Origin: Flavobacterium sandaracinum
Lineage (GTDB): Bacteria; Bacteroidota; Bacteroidia; Flavobacteriales; Flavobacteriaceae
Direction: 5' to 3'
NCBI RefSeq assembly: GCF_004349135.1
Contig: NZ_SMFN01000008.1
Span: forward strand, 97,476 to 161,475
Length of the DNA stretch: 64,000 bases
The notes under the pieces were generated by a model that made no database searches, was not told where the DNA came from, and saw nothing but the letters and a program-made list of their open reading frames with translations. Both the position numbers and the translations under genes were made by a program. Of the stretch, positions 34,352-42,718 are shown piece by piece. Every line of letters begins with the position of its first letter. The stretch's first letter is position 1.

Positions 34352-35407
34352 TTAAGCTGTGATTTTATCAGCATCAACTTTAATGGAAGAGGAAGCGTTT
34401 GACCAATTTGAAATCCAATTGCTCACGGTTTTACACCAGTCGTCGCTATCGTTCAAACAGGGAATCGCTTTGAAGTTTTCGCCTCCGTGGTGCAAAAATT
34501 CTTCATTGGCTTCCATCGCAATTTCTTCCAATGTTTCTAAACAATCCGATACAAATGCAGGGGTTACAACAGCTAAGTTTTTAATACCTTTCTCAGGCAT
34601 TTTGTTCACTTCAACATCCGTGTAAGGAGTTAACCATTTGTCACCCGCTAATCGTGATTGAAAAGTCTGGCTGTATTTTCCTTCTGGAATACCGAGTAAT
34701 TTCACCACTTGTTTAGTAGTTTCATAACATTGGTGACGGTAACAAAACTCATGCGCAGGTGAAGGGGTGTTGCAACAAGAACCGTCTATTTTACAATGTG
34801 ATTTGGTGATGTCCGTCTTGCGAATGTGACGCTCTGGAATTCCATGGTAGGAGAATAACAGATGGTCGTAATCATATCCTTCTAAATGTCCTTTGATAGA
34901 ATCGGCTAGGTTTTGTAAATAATCCGGTTTGTTATAAAAAGCAGGAACAATTGTAAATTTCATTTCTGGGAAATATTTTTTACGGTGCTCTTCAGCTAGT
35001 TCTAAAATGGTAGTGGTAGAAGCCATGGCGTGTTGCGGATACAACGGGAAAAGCAACACTTCAGTCACGCCTTTATCATGTAATTCTTGCAAACCAGATA
35101 GTAAAGATGGATTTCCATAACGCATGGCTAGTGATACAGGAACATCAACTAATTTTTGTACTTTCTCGTGCATTCTTTTAGAAATAACGACAAGTGGAGA
35201 CCCTTCATCCCACCATATCTTGGCATAAGCTGCAGCTGATTTTTTAGGTCTTGTTTGCAAAATGATTCCACGAACTAATAAGGCTCGCAACAAAAACGGA
35301 ACGTCAATTACGTACTTGTCCATTAAAAATTCATCTAAATACGGTTTTACGTCTTTTGCTGTTGGACTTTCTGGGGAACCTAAATTTACTAATAATACAC
35401 CTTTCAT
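34352..35407 (-). CDS. hemH: Ferrochelatase
   Basis: 351 residues from the ATG at 35405-35407, where homologues begin (MKGVLLVNLGSPESP); an upstream ATG at 35434 would add nine residues. Inserts Fe2+ into protoporphyrin IX. The active-site His motif is LLFSYHGIPERHIRKTD. A Cys-rich stretch follows (CKIDGSCC, then FCYRHQCYETT), and later SDCLETLEEI contains a catalytic Glu. The Cys pattern could hold a [2Fe-2S] cluster as in some bacterial ferrochelatases, but this is inference. It is upstream of the MATE and hemJ genes in one operon. Confidence 0.95.
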   Translation of the reverse strand: MKGVLLVNLGSPESPTAKDVKPYLDEFLMDKYVIDVPFLLRALLVRGIILQTRPKKSAAAYAKIWWDEGSPLVVISKRMHEKVQKLVDVPVSLAMRYGNPSLLSGLQELHDKGVTEVLLFPLYPQHAMASTTTILELAEEHRKKYFPEMKFTIVPAFYNKPDYLQNLADSIKGHLEGYDYDHLLFSYHGIPERHIRKTDITKSHCKIDGSCCNTPSPAHEFCYRHQCYETTKQVVKLLGIPEGKYSQTFQSRLAGDKWLTPYTDVEVNKMPEKGIKNLAVVTPAFVSDCLETLEEIAMEANEEFLHHGGENFKAIPCLNDSDDWCKTVSNWISNWSNASSSIKVDADKITA

Positions 35408-35566
35408 ATTTGCTATTTTTTTCATTATTGTCATTGCTTCGCCATTTTGGGTAAACCATCGTGTCCGAAGAATGAGGAATCTTGGTACAAAAGTAAATAA
35501 ACTTACTTTTTTATAAATTGCGATTAACTATTTTTTATTTATTGTTTAATATAAGAAATCAATTGT

Positions 35567-36442
35567 TTATGGCATATTTGGGTTGATTGACATCAAATAT
35601 TTCTTGGGTGTTGTGGCAAATTTCTTTTTGAATGCCGCTATAAAATGACTTCCGGTACTGTACCCAATTTTCAATCCTACTTCGTTTACATTATAAGAAC
35701 CACTGTCTAGTAATTTTCGAGCAAAATCCATTTTGTAGTCAAACAGAAAACCATACACGGTATCGCCATAAATTTGTTTGAAACCCATTTTTAGTTTCTT
35801 TAGATTCAACCCGATTTCATCGGCCAATTCTTGTAATCCTGGCGGTTCAGCCATGTTTGCAATAATAATTTCTTTGGCTTTTCTAATTTTCATTACATTA
35901 TCCTCATCAATTAAAAACGGACATTGTTCTGCGTTTGGATCTTCGGTTCTATTGAAATACAAACTCAATAATTCGTATCCTTTTCCTTTGTAATAGAGGT
36001 TTTTTATCGACGGATGCAAGCTGTAATGGAACAGTTGCGATAACACAATCGCCATCGAAGGGCTGATGTTTCCTTCGTTATAGTATTTTTTGTCCTTATT
36101 ATCAGCACTTAAAAAAGTAATATAATCAGCTTCCGTCGAAAATAAAGCATGGAATTTTTTGATAGAAATAATTACCGATATTACCCAGGAATTTGGCGCT
36201 AATTCTAGGTTTAAAGGCAGTTCTTTTTGTGGATTGTATAAAAGCAATGATTTTTCCTCTTTCAGTTCCAAAGCATAATTGCCTTGGTTGAACATAAATT
36301 TGGCTTTCCCTTTAATTCCAAAGTGAAACTGAATCAATCCGCTACCTACTTCGCGTTGCACATTAAAGGAATCTAAGCTGTCATTTTGAAATCGAATCAG
36401 CGTAAAATCATCCTCAATTTTTATAATTTCCTGAGAACCCAT
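35567..36442 (-). CDS. AraC family regulator, PchR-like
   Basis: 291 residues. The N-terminal ligand-binding region contains GSGLIQFHFGIKGKA. The centre has CPFLIDEDNVMKIRKAKEII, and the C-terminal double helix-turn-helix has GLQELADEIGLNLKKLKMGF and VNEVGLKIGYSTGSHFIAAF. The CPF...IRKAKEII...MAEPP pattern resembles PchR-type iron/siderophore regulators. It stands between hemH and the divergent hemA, so regulation of heme or iron genes is likely but inferred. It has its own promoter. Confidence 0.88.
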   Translation of the reverse strand: MGSQEIIKIEDDFTLIRFQNDSLDSFNVQREVGSGLIQFHFGIKGKAKFMFNQGNYALELKEEKSLLLYNPQKELPLNLELAPNSWVISVIISIKKFHALFSTEADYITFLSADNKDKKYYNEGNISPSMAIVLSQLFHYSLHPSIKNLYYKGKGYELLSLYFNRTEDPNAEQCPFLIDEDNVMKIRKAKEIIIANMAEPPGLQELADEIGLNLKKLKMGFKQIYGDTVYGFLFDYKMDFARKLLDSGSYNVNEVGLKIGYSTGSHFIAAFKKKFATTPKKYLMSINPNMP

Positions 36443-36535
36443 AGCGATATTTTTTTTATATAAAAATGATATTTATCAAACCTATTTATTTAGAACAACT
36501 CTAAATAAAGCAATTCAAACAACTTGATTTCACTA

Positions 36536-36568
36536 CAAAAATAGAATTTTTTACCGTAAAATAAGCAA
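36536..36568 (-). promoter_or_regulatory. Promoter for the AraC-type regulator
   Basis: Minus-strand TTG (36566-36568) and TATTTTTG (36536-36543), 22 bases apart, match the consensus. The leader would be about 90 bases. Confidence 0.5.
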
Positions 36569-36637
36569 TTGGAACTAAAAAATCACTTAGCGATACAAAA
36601 AGAACTTCTAGCGTTACTTTTATAAATACTATAGTGA

Positions 36638-36645
36638 TAATTTTG
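36638..36645 (+). promoter_or_regulatory. -7 element for hemA
   Basis: TAATTTTG fits TAnnTTTG, 25 bases before the hemA ATG. The -33 region is not a clear TTG. An AraC-type protein could act here, which would explain a weak -33 box. Confidence 0.45.
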
Positions 36646-36670
36646 TTCCACTTTCTGGAAAAGTGCAAAT

Positions 36671-37927
36671 ATGGAAAACAATAACACATCAAAGCATCAT
36701 TATTTTTACGCAGTTGGATTGAGCTATAAAAAAGCAGATGCTGAGATTAGAGGTAAGTTTAGTTTAGACGCTGCTGCAAAAACGCGTTTGCTGGAACAAG
36801 CTAAGAATGAAGGAATAGAGAGTTTAATAGTCACTTCTACCTGCAACCGTACTGAAATTTACGGGTATGCTGAACATCCCTTTCAATTAATTAAATTAAT
36901 TTGCGAGAATAGTCAAGGCTCTGTTGAAGCATTTCAAAAAGTGGGCTTTGTCTATAAAAATCAAGAAGCTATTAGCCACATGTTTCGGGTAGGGACGGGT
37001 TTAGACAGTCAGATTTTGGGTGATTTTGAAATTATTGCTCAAATAAGAAATTCTTTTTCACAGTCAAAATCATTGGGTTTAGCTAATGCTTTTATGGAAC
37101 GATTGGTGAATGCTGTTATCCAAGCCAGTAAAAAAATAAAAACGGATACAGAAATTAGTTCTGGCGCTACTTCGGTTTCTTTTGCTGCAGTGCGTTACAT
37201 TATCAACAATGTGGAAGACATTGGAAACAAAAATATTTTATTGTTTGGTACAGGAAAAATTGGGAGAAATACCTGTGAAAATTTAGTAAAACACACTAAA
37301 AACGAACACATTACACTAATTAACCGAACCAAAGAAAAAGCAGAGAAATTAGCCGGAAAATTGAACCTAATCGTAAAAGATTATTCGGAACTGCATTTGG
37401 AACTTCAAAAAGCAGATGTGGTTGTGGTAGCTACTGGTGCTCAAAATCCAACAATTGACAAAGCAATTTTGAATCTGAAAAAACCAATGTTGATTTTGGA
37501 TTTATCAATTCCGAAAAATGTTCATGAAAATGTAGAAGAAATTGAAGGAGTTACACTAGTTCACATGGATTATTTGTCGCAATTGACAGATGAGACTTTA
37601 GAAAACAGAAAAAAACACATTCCTGCTGCTGAAGCTATTATTGAGGAAATCAAAGAGGAATTTATTACTTGGACCAAAGGGCGAAAATTTGCTCCAACAA
37701 TTCATGCATTGAAAGCGAAGTTAAATGCGATAAAAATCTCTGAATTGGATTTTCAAAGCAGGAAAATTTCAAATTTCAATGAAGAGCAAGCCGAAATAAT
37801 CAGCAACAGAATTATCCAAAAAATAACGACTCATTTTGCCAATCATTTAAAAGACGATGATACAATGGTAGATGAAAGCATCGAATGGATTGAGAAAGTG
37901 TTCAAAATTGGCGCTACCGCAAAATAA
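36671..37927 (+). CDS. hemA: Glutamyl-tRNA reductase
   Basis: 418 residues. Reduces Glu-tRNA(Glu) to glutamate-1-semialdehyde, the first committed step of C5-pathway heme synthesis. The catalytic Cys58 is in VTSTCNRTEIYGY. The conserved GDFEIIAQIR segment, the NADPH-binding LLFGTGKIGRNTCENL and a C-terminal dimerisation helix are present. It starts the plus-strand heme gene run and shares a divergent 228-base region with the AraC gene. Confidence 0.96.
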   Translation: MENNNTSKHHYFYAVGLSYKKADAEIRGKFSLDAAAKTRLLEQAKNEGIESLIVTSTCNRTEIYGYAEHPFQLIKLICENSQGSVEAFQKVGFVYKNQEAISHMFRVGTGLDSQILGDFEIIAQIRNSFSQSKSLGLANAFMERLVNAVIQASKKIKTDTEISSGATSVSFAAVRYIINNVEDIGNKNILLFGTGKIGRNTCENLVKHTKNEHITLINRTKEKAEKLAGKLNLIVKDYSELHLELQKADVVVVATGAQNPTIDKAILNLKKPMLILDLSIPKNVHENVEEIEGVTLVHMDYLSQLTDETLENRKKHIPAAEAIIEEIKEEFITWTKGRKFAPTIHALKAKLNAIKISELDFQSRKISNFNEEQAEIISNRIIQKITTHFANHLKDDDTMVDESIEWIEKVFKIGATAK

Positions 37928-38112
37928 ATTTCCACTAGTTAGTAAATTAAAACTTTAGACCATCAGGTCATAGTAAAAAAGGATATAACCAAAATTATTT
38001 AAAAACATATAAGGCATTTAAGTTTGATAAAGAAAACACTGTTAACTTTTTTATATTTAAATCCAAGCTTCTTACATGTTCTTCACAACCTTATATGGTT
38101 CAAAAAAATAAA

Positions 38113-39033
38113 ATGGCAGAAAAAGTTATTAGAATAGGAACCCGCGATAGTGAACTCGCGCTTTGGCAAGCCCATACTGTCGAAAAAAAACTAAATGATT
38201 TAGGACATAAAACCGAAATTATAGCGGTAAAATCACAAGGAGATATTATCCTTGACAAACCACTTTATGAATTAGGAATCACAGGAATTTTCACCAAAAC
38301 GCTTGATATCGCTATGATCAATGGCGATGTAGATATTGCGGTGCATTCTATGAAAGATGTTCCTACGGCATTACCAATAGGAATTGTACAAGCTGCTGTT
38401 CTGGAAAGAGCGAATACATTAGATATTTTGGTACACAAAGGGAATCTTGATTTTCTAAATGGAGAAGGAACAATTGCCACAGGAAGTTTGCGTCGTCAGG
38501 CACAATGGTTGAACAAATATCCCAATCACAACGTAGTTGATTTACGTGGAAACGTCAATACAAGAATGCAGAAATTGCAGGAAAGCGATTGGAACGGTGC
38601 CGTTTTTGCAGCAGCAGGATTGGAGAGAATTAACTTGAAACCGTCCAATTATATTGATTTGGACTGGATGATTCCAGCGCCGGCTCAAGGCGCTATGGTT
38701 GTCGTTGCTATGGCAAATGATGAATTTTGCAGACAAGCGCTAAACGAACTCAACGATATTGATACCGAAGTGTGTACGCATATCGAAAGACAGTTTCTCA
38801 AAACACTCGAAGGCGGTTGTACGGCACCTATTGGCGCTTTAGCTGTTTTTGTAGAAGATGATATTGTTTTCAAAGGAGTACTTTTTTCATTGGATGGAAA
38901 ACAAAAGTTTGAAGTCGAAAAAACAGTCCCGATGCAAGAATGGAAGAAATTAGGGTTTTACTGCGCACAAGAAATTTTAAAAAATGGCGGAGCAGAATTG
39001 ATGATAGCAATTAAAAATACTTTGAAGAAATAA
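38113..39033 (+). CDS. hemC: Hydroxymethylbilane synthase
   Basis: 306 residues from the ATG at 38113 (MAEKVIRIGTRDSELALW); an earlier ATG at 38095 adds six residues. Polymerises four porphobilinogens. The dipyrromethane cofactor Cys is in LEGGCTAPIGA. Substrate-binding segments VHSMKDVPTALP, ATGSLRRQAQW and DLRGNVNTR are intact. It overlaps hemD by one base (TAATG), so the two are translationally coupled. Confidence 0.97.
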   Translation: MAEKVIRIGTRDSELALWQAHTVEKKLNDLGHKTEIIAVKSQGDIILDKPLYELGITGIFTKTLDIAMINGDVDIAVHSMKDVPTALPIGIVQAAVLERANTLDILVHKGNLDFLNGEGTIATGSLRRQAQWLNKYPNHNVVDLRGNVNTRMQKLQESDWNGAVFAAAGLERINLKPSNYIDLDWMIPAPAQGAMVVVAMANDEFCRQALNELNDIDTEVCTHIERQFLKTLEGGCTAPIGALAVFVEDDIVFKGVLFSLDGKQKFEVEKTVPMQEWKKLGFYCAQEILKNGGAELMIAIKNTLKK

Positions 39034-39710
39034 TGAGTCAAACGAGCATTTTATCCACTAAAACTTTGTCAGACGAGCAAAGACAAGCGTTTCTTGACGC
39101 TAATTTTGATCTTTTAGAGCAGGATTTTATCGAAATTCAAAACAACCGTTTTGATTTAAAAACCATTAATACGAATTTGATTTTTAGTAGTCAAAATGCG
39201 GTTTTAAGTTTGGTAGAACAAAACGGATGGGAAGTTTTAAAAACGAAGCCTGTTTTTTGTGTTGGCATTAAAACCAAAGAATTACTAGAGTCGCATGGCT
39301 TTACAGTTGATGTTTATTTGGATTACGCATCTGAATTAGCCGAAATCATTACGCTGATTTATAATAAGGAAAGTTATACTTTCTTGAGCGGAAATTTGCG
39401 TAAAGAAACGTTGCCTGAGGCATTAAAAAGTGGAGGAATAACTTTTAATGAAATTGAAGTGTATCAAACCAAGTTGGCGCCTTTCAAAATATCCGACCAA
39501 GAAAAATTTGACGGAATTCTGTTTTTTAGCCCATCGGGTGTGGAGAGTTATTTGACCAATAACAAAATCAAGAATGAAGTTTGTTTTTGCATAGGCACTA
39601 CTACCGCATCAGCATTAGAAACAAAGAAAATTAAAAACATAGTAATTGCCGAAACACCAACTATCGAAGAGTTGATTGTGGAAGTTATTGAATATTATAA
39701 AGCCCCCTAA
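39033..39710 (+). CDS. hemD: Uroporphyrinogen-III synthase
   Basis: 225 residues, the usual divergent sequence of this family, with two-domain alpha/beta architecture. Cyclises hydroxymethylbilane. Recognisable parts are LIFSSQNAVLSLV near the start, FLSGNLRKETLPEAL in the middle and ILFFSPSGVESYL. The last three residues and the stop (Ala-Pro-stop) are supplied by the left arm of a 26-bp inverted repeat that ends the gene, so the original C-terminus may have been altered. Confidence 0.9.
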   Translation: MSQTSILSTKTLSDEQRQAFLDANFDLLEQDFIEIQNNRFDLKTINTNLIFSSQNAVLSLVEQNGWEVLKTKPVFCVGIKTKELLESHGFTVDVYLDYASELAEIITLIYNKESYTFLSGNLRKETLPEALKSGGITFNEIEVYQTKLAPFKISDQEKFDGILFFSPSGVESYLTNNKIKNEVCFCIGTTTASALETKKIKNIVIAETPTIEELIVEVIEYYKAP

Positions 39711-39842
39711 CCCCCGAAGGGGGAACATGGAATGGCGTAAATTACAATAAACTTAAAATTAGACGAATTAAAACAGTCATAAAGTAAAATATAAATGAAC
39801 AGTAACGATAATCAAATTCCCCCTTCGGGGGTTAGGGGGCTT
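39700..39842. repeat. Perfect 26-bp inverted repeat across the hemD-hemE junction
   Basis: The left arm (39700-39725, core CCCCCTAACCCCCGAAGG) and right arm (39817-39842) are exact reverse complements separated by 91 bases. Each arm also folds on itself (CCCCCGAAGGGGG). The arms form the hemD stop and part of the hemE N-terminal codons. The G/C runs are unlike the surrounding AT-rich DNA. Confidence 0.9.
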
Positions 39843-40862
39843 AAGAACGACTTATTTTTAAGAGCATTAAAAGGAGAAACAGTACAACGTCCACCAGTTT
39901 GGATGATGCGTCAAGCAGGAAGATACTTGCCGGAATTTATCGCTTTGCGTGATAAATATGATTTTTTCACCCGTTGTCAAACGCCAGAATTGGCTGCTGA
40001 AATTACCGTACAACCAATACGCAGAATAGCTCCAGATGCTGCTATTTTGTTTTCGGATATCTTGGTAATTCCACAAGCTATGGGAATTGATGTGGAGATG
40101 AAACCTAATTTTGGTCCGTATTTACCAAATCCTATTCGTACGATACAGGATGTAGAGAAAGTAATCGTTCCAGATGTTCATGAAACATTAGGATACGTTT
40201 TTGACGCCATCAAATTGACCAAAGAAATGCTGAACGATGAGGTGCCGTTAATTGGTTTCGCAGGTTCACCTTGGACGATTATGTGTTATGCTGTTGAAGG
40301 AAAAGGGTCTAAAAGTTTTGATATGGCTAAAGGATTTTGTTTTCAACATCCAGAAGCAGCACACGTTTTATTGCAAAAAATCACCGATACTACTATTGCC
40401 TACCTGATAGAAAAAGTAAAAGCGGGCGTAAATGCCGTGCAAATTTTTGACTCTTGGGGTGGAATGCTTTCGCCAGTAGATTACCAAGAATTCTCTTGGA
40501 AATACATCAATCAAATCATCGAAGCTTTGGCCGATCATGCGCCAGTAATTGTTTTCGGGAAAGGCTGTTGGTTTGCTTTGAACGAAATGGGAAAAAGTAG
40601 AGCTTCAGCACTTGGTGTAGATTGGACATGTTCGCCAAGAAATGCGAGATACTTATCCGGTGGAAACATCACGTTGCAAGGAAATTTTGATCCATCTAGA
40701 TTGTTGTCTCCAATTCCAGTTATCAAGAAAATGGTACACGAAATGATTGACGAATTCGGAAAAGACAAATACATCGTGAATTTAGGTCACGGAATTTTAC
40801 CAAATATCCCTGTGGATCACGCAAAAGCGTTTGTTGATGCGGTGAAGGAGTACGGGCAATAG
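39795..40862 (+). CDS. hemE: Uroporphyrinogen decarboxylase
   Basis: 355 residues. Converts uroporphyrinogen III to coproporphyrinogen III. The catalytic N-terminus is [17 protein letters not shown], with [23 protein letters not shown] and a final [12 protein letters not shown]. Homologues start near [13 protein letters not shown]. Here 17 extra residues (including QIPPSGVRG) are encoded by the right arm of the inverted repeat, and no later ATG is usable, so the start was displaced upstream to 39795. Confidence 0.96.
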   Translation: MNSNDNQIPPSGVRGLKNDLFLRALKGETVQRPPVWMMRQAGRYLPEFIALRDKYDFFTRCQTPELAAEITVQPIRRIAPDAAILFSDILVIPQAMGIDVEMKPNFGPYLPNPIRTIQDVEKVIVPDVHETLGYVFDAIKLTKEMLNDEVPLIGFAGSPWTIMCYAVEGKGSKSFDMAKGFCFQHPEAAHVLLQKITDTTIAYLIEKVKAGVNAVQIFDSWGGMLSPVDYQEFSWKYINQIIEALADHAPVIVFGKGCWFALNEMGKSRASALGVDWTCSPRNARYLSGGNITLQGNFDPSRLLSPIPVIKKMVHEMIDEFGKDKYIVNLGHGILPNIPVDHAKAFVDAVKEYGQ

Positions 40863-40874
40863 GTTTTGTGAGAT

Positions 40875-40905
40875 CTCCTGCAAGGTTTTTAGAACCTTGT
40901 AGGAG
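40875..40905. repeat. Hairpin element after hemE
   Basis: CTCCTGCAAGGTT and AACCTTGTAGGAG pair with one mismatch around TTTAG. No T run follows, so it is better seen as a dispersed hairpin repeat (the CAAGGTTTTTAGAACCTTG type common in flavobacteria) than as a strong terminator. Confidence 0.65.
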
Positions 40906-40967
40906 GGCTAAACGTTTTTGACTGGAATGTTCAATAAGTAAGCTGGTGCAAAAGTAAATTTATACTA

Positions 40968-41069
40968 AAAGAACAATTCTACCTGTACATTTAAAACCTT
41001 CAAGTCCAAATCTGTAAAGGATTAGAAGCAGTTGAAGGTCAAGCCAAATTAAAATAGGATCTTTTTGAC
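40968..41069 (+). pseudogene. Decayed duplicate of the hemF 5' end
   Basis: Read in frame, the DNA encodes KEQFYLYI, stop, NLQVQICKGLEAVEGQAKLK, stop, DLFD. This matches the start of HemF (KEQFYQYIQNLQDQIVAGLE...) at 25 of 36 positions without a gap. The ATG has become CTA and two codons have become TAA and TAG. The intact hemF starts 728 bases downstream, after the acetyltransferase gene. Confidence 0.88.
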
Positions 41070-41167
41070 TTATTGAAAAGATAGGCTTGAACCTATTTAG
41101 GCCAGAAGAAAAAGGAATTTTATAAAATTTATAGTTATAATTTAGACAAACCATCGACAATATTTTA

Positions 41168-41701
41168 GTGAAAGAGGATTTAGATAATTTTGGTATCAAT
41201 ACATTGAAAACTTCTGATGCCAAGCAGATGTTTCAGTTTATGTTTGATAATAAGGAACGATTTAAATTGTTTTTTCCACAAACATTGGAATTGAATAGTA
41301 CTTTAGAAAAAACAGTAGCGTATATCGCAATTAAAAATAAAGAGATTGAAGAAAAGTCTAATTTCACTTTTGCCATCAGAAATAAAATACATAATGAAAT
41401 TGTTGGATTGATCATTATTAAAAAAATAGATTGGGTGAGTTGTCAAGGTGAGCTAGCCTACTGCATTGGTTTAGAAGAGCAGGGCAGAGGTTTGACATCT
41501 TTTGCAGTTAAAAAAATGACTCAATTTGCTTTTGAAAAATTAAAACTGAAAACACTTCACATTATTGCACATAAAACTAATTTAGGCAGTGTAAAAGTGG
41601 CTGAGAATAATGAGTTTATTTGGCAAAAAACCTTGTTAAGGGAATTTACACCAACAAATCAAGCTCCGTTGGATATGGAGTTATATGAATTAAGAAAATG
41701 A
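41168..41701 (+). CDS. GNAT acetyltransferase, RimJ/RimL type
   Basis: 177 residues beginning at GTG (41168). The acetyl-CoA-binding region reads CIGLEEQGRGLTSFAVKKMT, followed by LHIIAHKTNLGSVKVAENN, typical of ribosomal-protein-type N-acetyltransferases. Substrate unknown. It overlaps the hemF start (ATGA) yet is not a heme gene. A dead copy of the hemF 5' end lies upstream, so the gene probably arrived by insertion that duplicated part of hemF. Confidence 0.85.
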   Translation: MKEDLDNFGINTLKTSDAKQMFQFMFDNKERFKLFFPQTLELNSTLEKTVAYIAIKNKEIEEKSNFTFAIRNKIHNEIVGLIIIKKIDWVSCQGELAYCIGLEEQGRGLTSFAVKKMTQFAFEKLKLKTLHIIAHKTNLGSVKVAENNEFIWQKTLLREFTPTNQAPLDMELYELRK

Positions 41702-42606
41702 AAGAGCAATTCTACCAATACATACAAAACCTTCAAGACCAAATCGTAGCTGGACTAGAAGCAGTTGACGGTCAAGCTAAATTTAAAGAAGATCTTTGGG
41801 ATCGCCCAGAGGGTGGCGGAGGAAGAACGCGCGTGATAGAAAACGGAACAGTTTTTGAAAAAGGCGGTGTGAATATTTCAGCAGTTCATGGGAAATTACC
41901 GGAAGCCATGCAAAAGATGTTCAATGTAGGCGAAGCTGATTTTTTTGCCTGTGGATTAAGTCTGGTACTGCATCCAAAAAATCCAATGGTGCCAACCGTT
42001 CATGCCAACTGGCGTTATTTCGAAATGTACGATGATAATGGAAACGTAATCCAACAATGGTTTGGCGGCGGACAAGATTTAACACCGTATTATTTGTTTG
42101 AAGAAGACGCAATTCATTTTCATCAAACGTGTAAAACGGCCTGCGACAAACACAATCCTGAGTTTTATCCAAAATTTAAAAAACAATGTGATGCCTATTT
42201 CTGGAACGCTCACAGAAATGAAGCTCGCGGAATAGGAGGATTATTCTTCGATTATTGCAAAGCAACGGACGATATGACCATGGAAAATTGGTTCAATTTC
42301 GTATCCGAAGTTGGGAATAGTTTCCTGCAAGCTTACGTTCCTATTGTAGAAAAAAGAAAAAATCTACCCTACACACCAGAACAAAGAACTTGGCAGGAAA
42401 TCCGTCGTGGGCGTTATGTAGAGTTTAATTTGGTACACGACAAAGGCACTTTATTTGGACTAAAAACCAACGGAAGAATCGAAAGTATTCTTATGAGTTT
42501 GCCGCCAAATGTTCAGTGGGTTTATGATCATCATGCAGCAGCCGGAAGCGAAGAGGAAAAATTAGTAAATGTGTTAGAAAATCCGAAAAATTGGATTGCA
42601 GATTGA
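41698..42606 (+). CDS. hemF: Oxygen-dependent coproporphyrinogen-III oxidase
   Basis: 302 residues, full length. Decarboxylates coproporphyrinogen III to protoporphyrinogen IX using O2. Conserved pieces are GGGGRTRVIENG, HPKNPMVPTVHANWRYFE, GGGQDLTPYYLFEEDAIHFH and RRGRYVEFNLVHDKGT. The use of HemF fits an aerobic lifestyle. The start overlaps the upstream acetyltransferase stop by four bases, an arrangement that followed the insertion of that gene. Confidence 0.97.
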   Translation: MKEQFYQYIQNLQDQIVAGLEAVDGQAKFKEDLWDRPEGGGGRTRVIENGTVFEKGGVNISAVHGKLPEAMQKMFNVGEADFFACGLSLVLHPKNPMVPTVHANWRYFEMYDDNGNVIQQWFGGGQDLTPYYLFEEDAIHFHQTCKTACDKHNPEFYPKFKKQCDAYFWNAHRNEARGIGGLFFDYCKATDDMTMENWFNFVSEVGNSFLQAYVPIVEKRKNLPYTPEQRTWQEIRRGRYVEFNLVHDKGTLFGLKTNGRIESILMSLPPNVQWVYDHHAAAGSEEEKLVNVLENPKNWIAD

Positions 42607-42654
42607 TGATTAACGATTTTTGATTTCAGATTTTCTGTTGTCACCAATTCGTTT

Positions 42655-42690
42655 TAAATCATAAATCATAAATCATAAATCATAAATCAG
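42655..42690. repeat. Heptamer tandem repeat ahead of hemB
   Basis: The unit AAATCAT (or its shifted form ATAAATC) is repeated about five times in a row between hemF and hemB, with two degenerate copies up to the hemB ATG. The last copy runs into the start codon (CATATG at 42716-42721). Confidence 0.85.
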
Positions 42691-42718
42691 CAATCGCTAA
42701 TCTAAAATCATAAATCAT

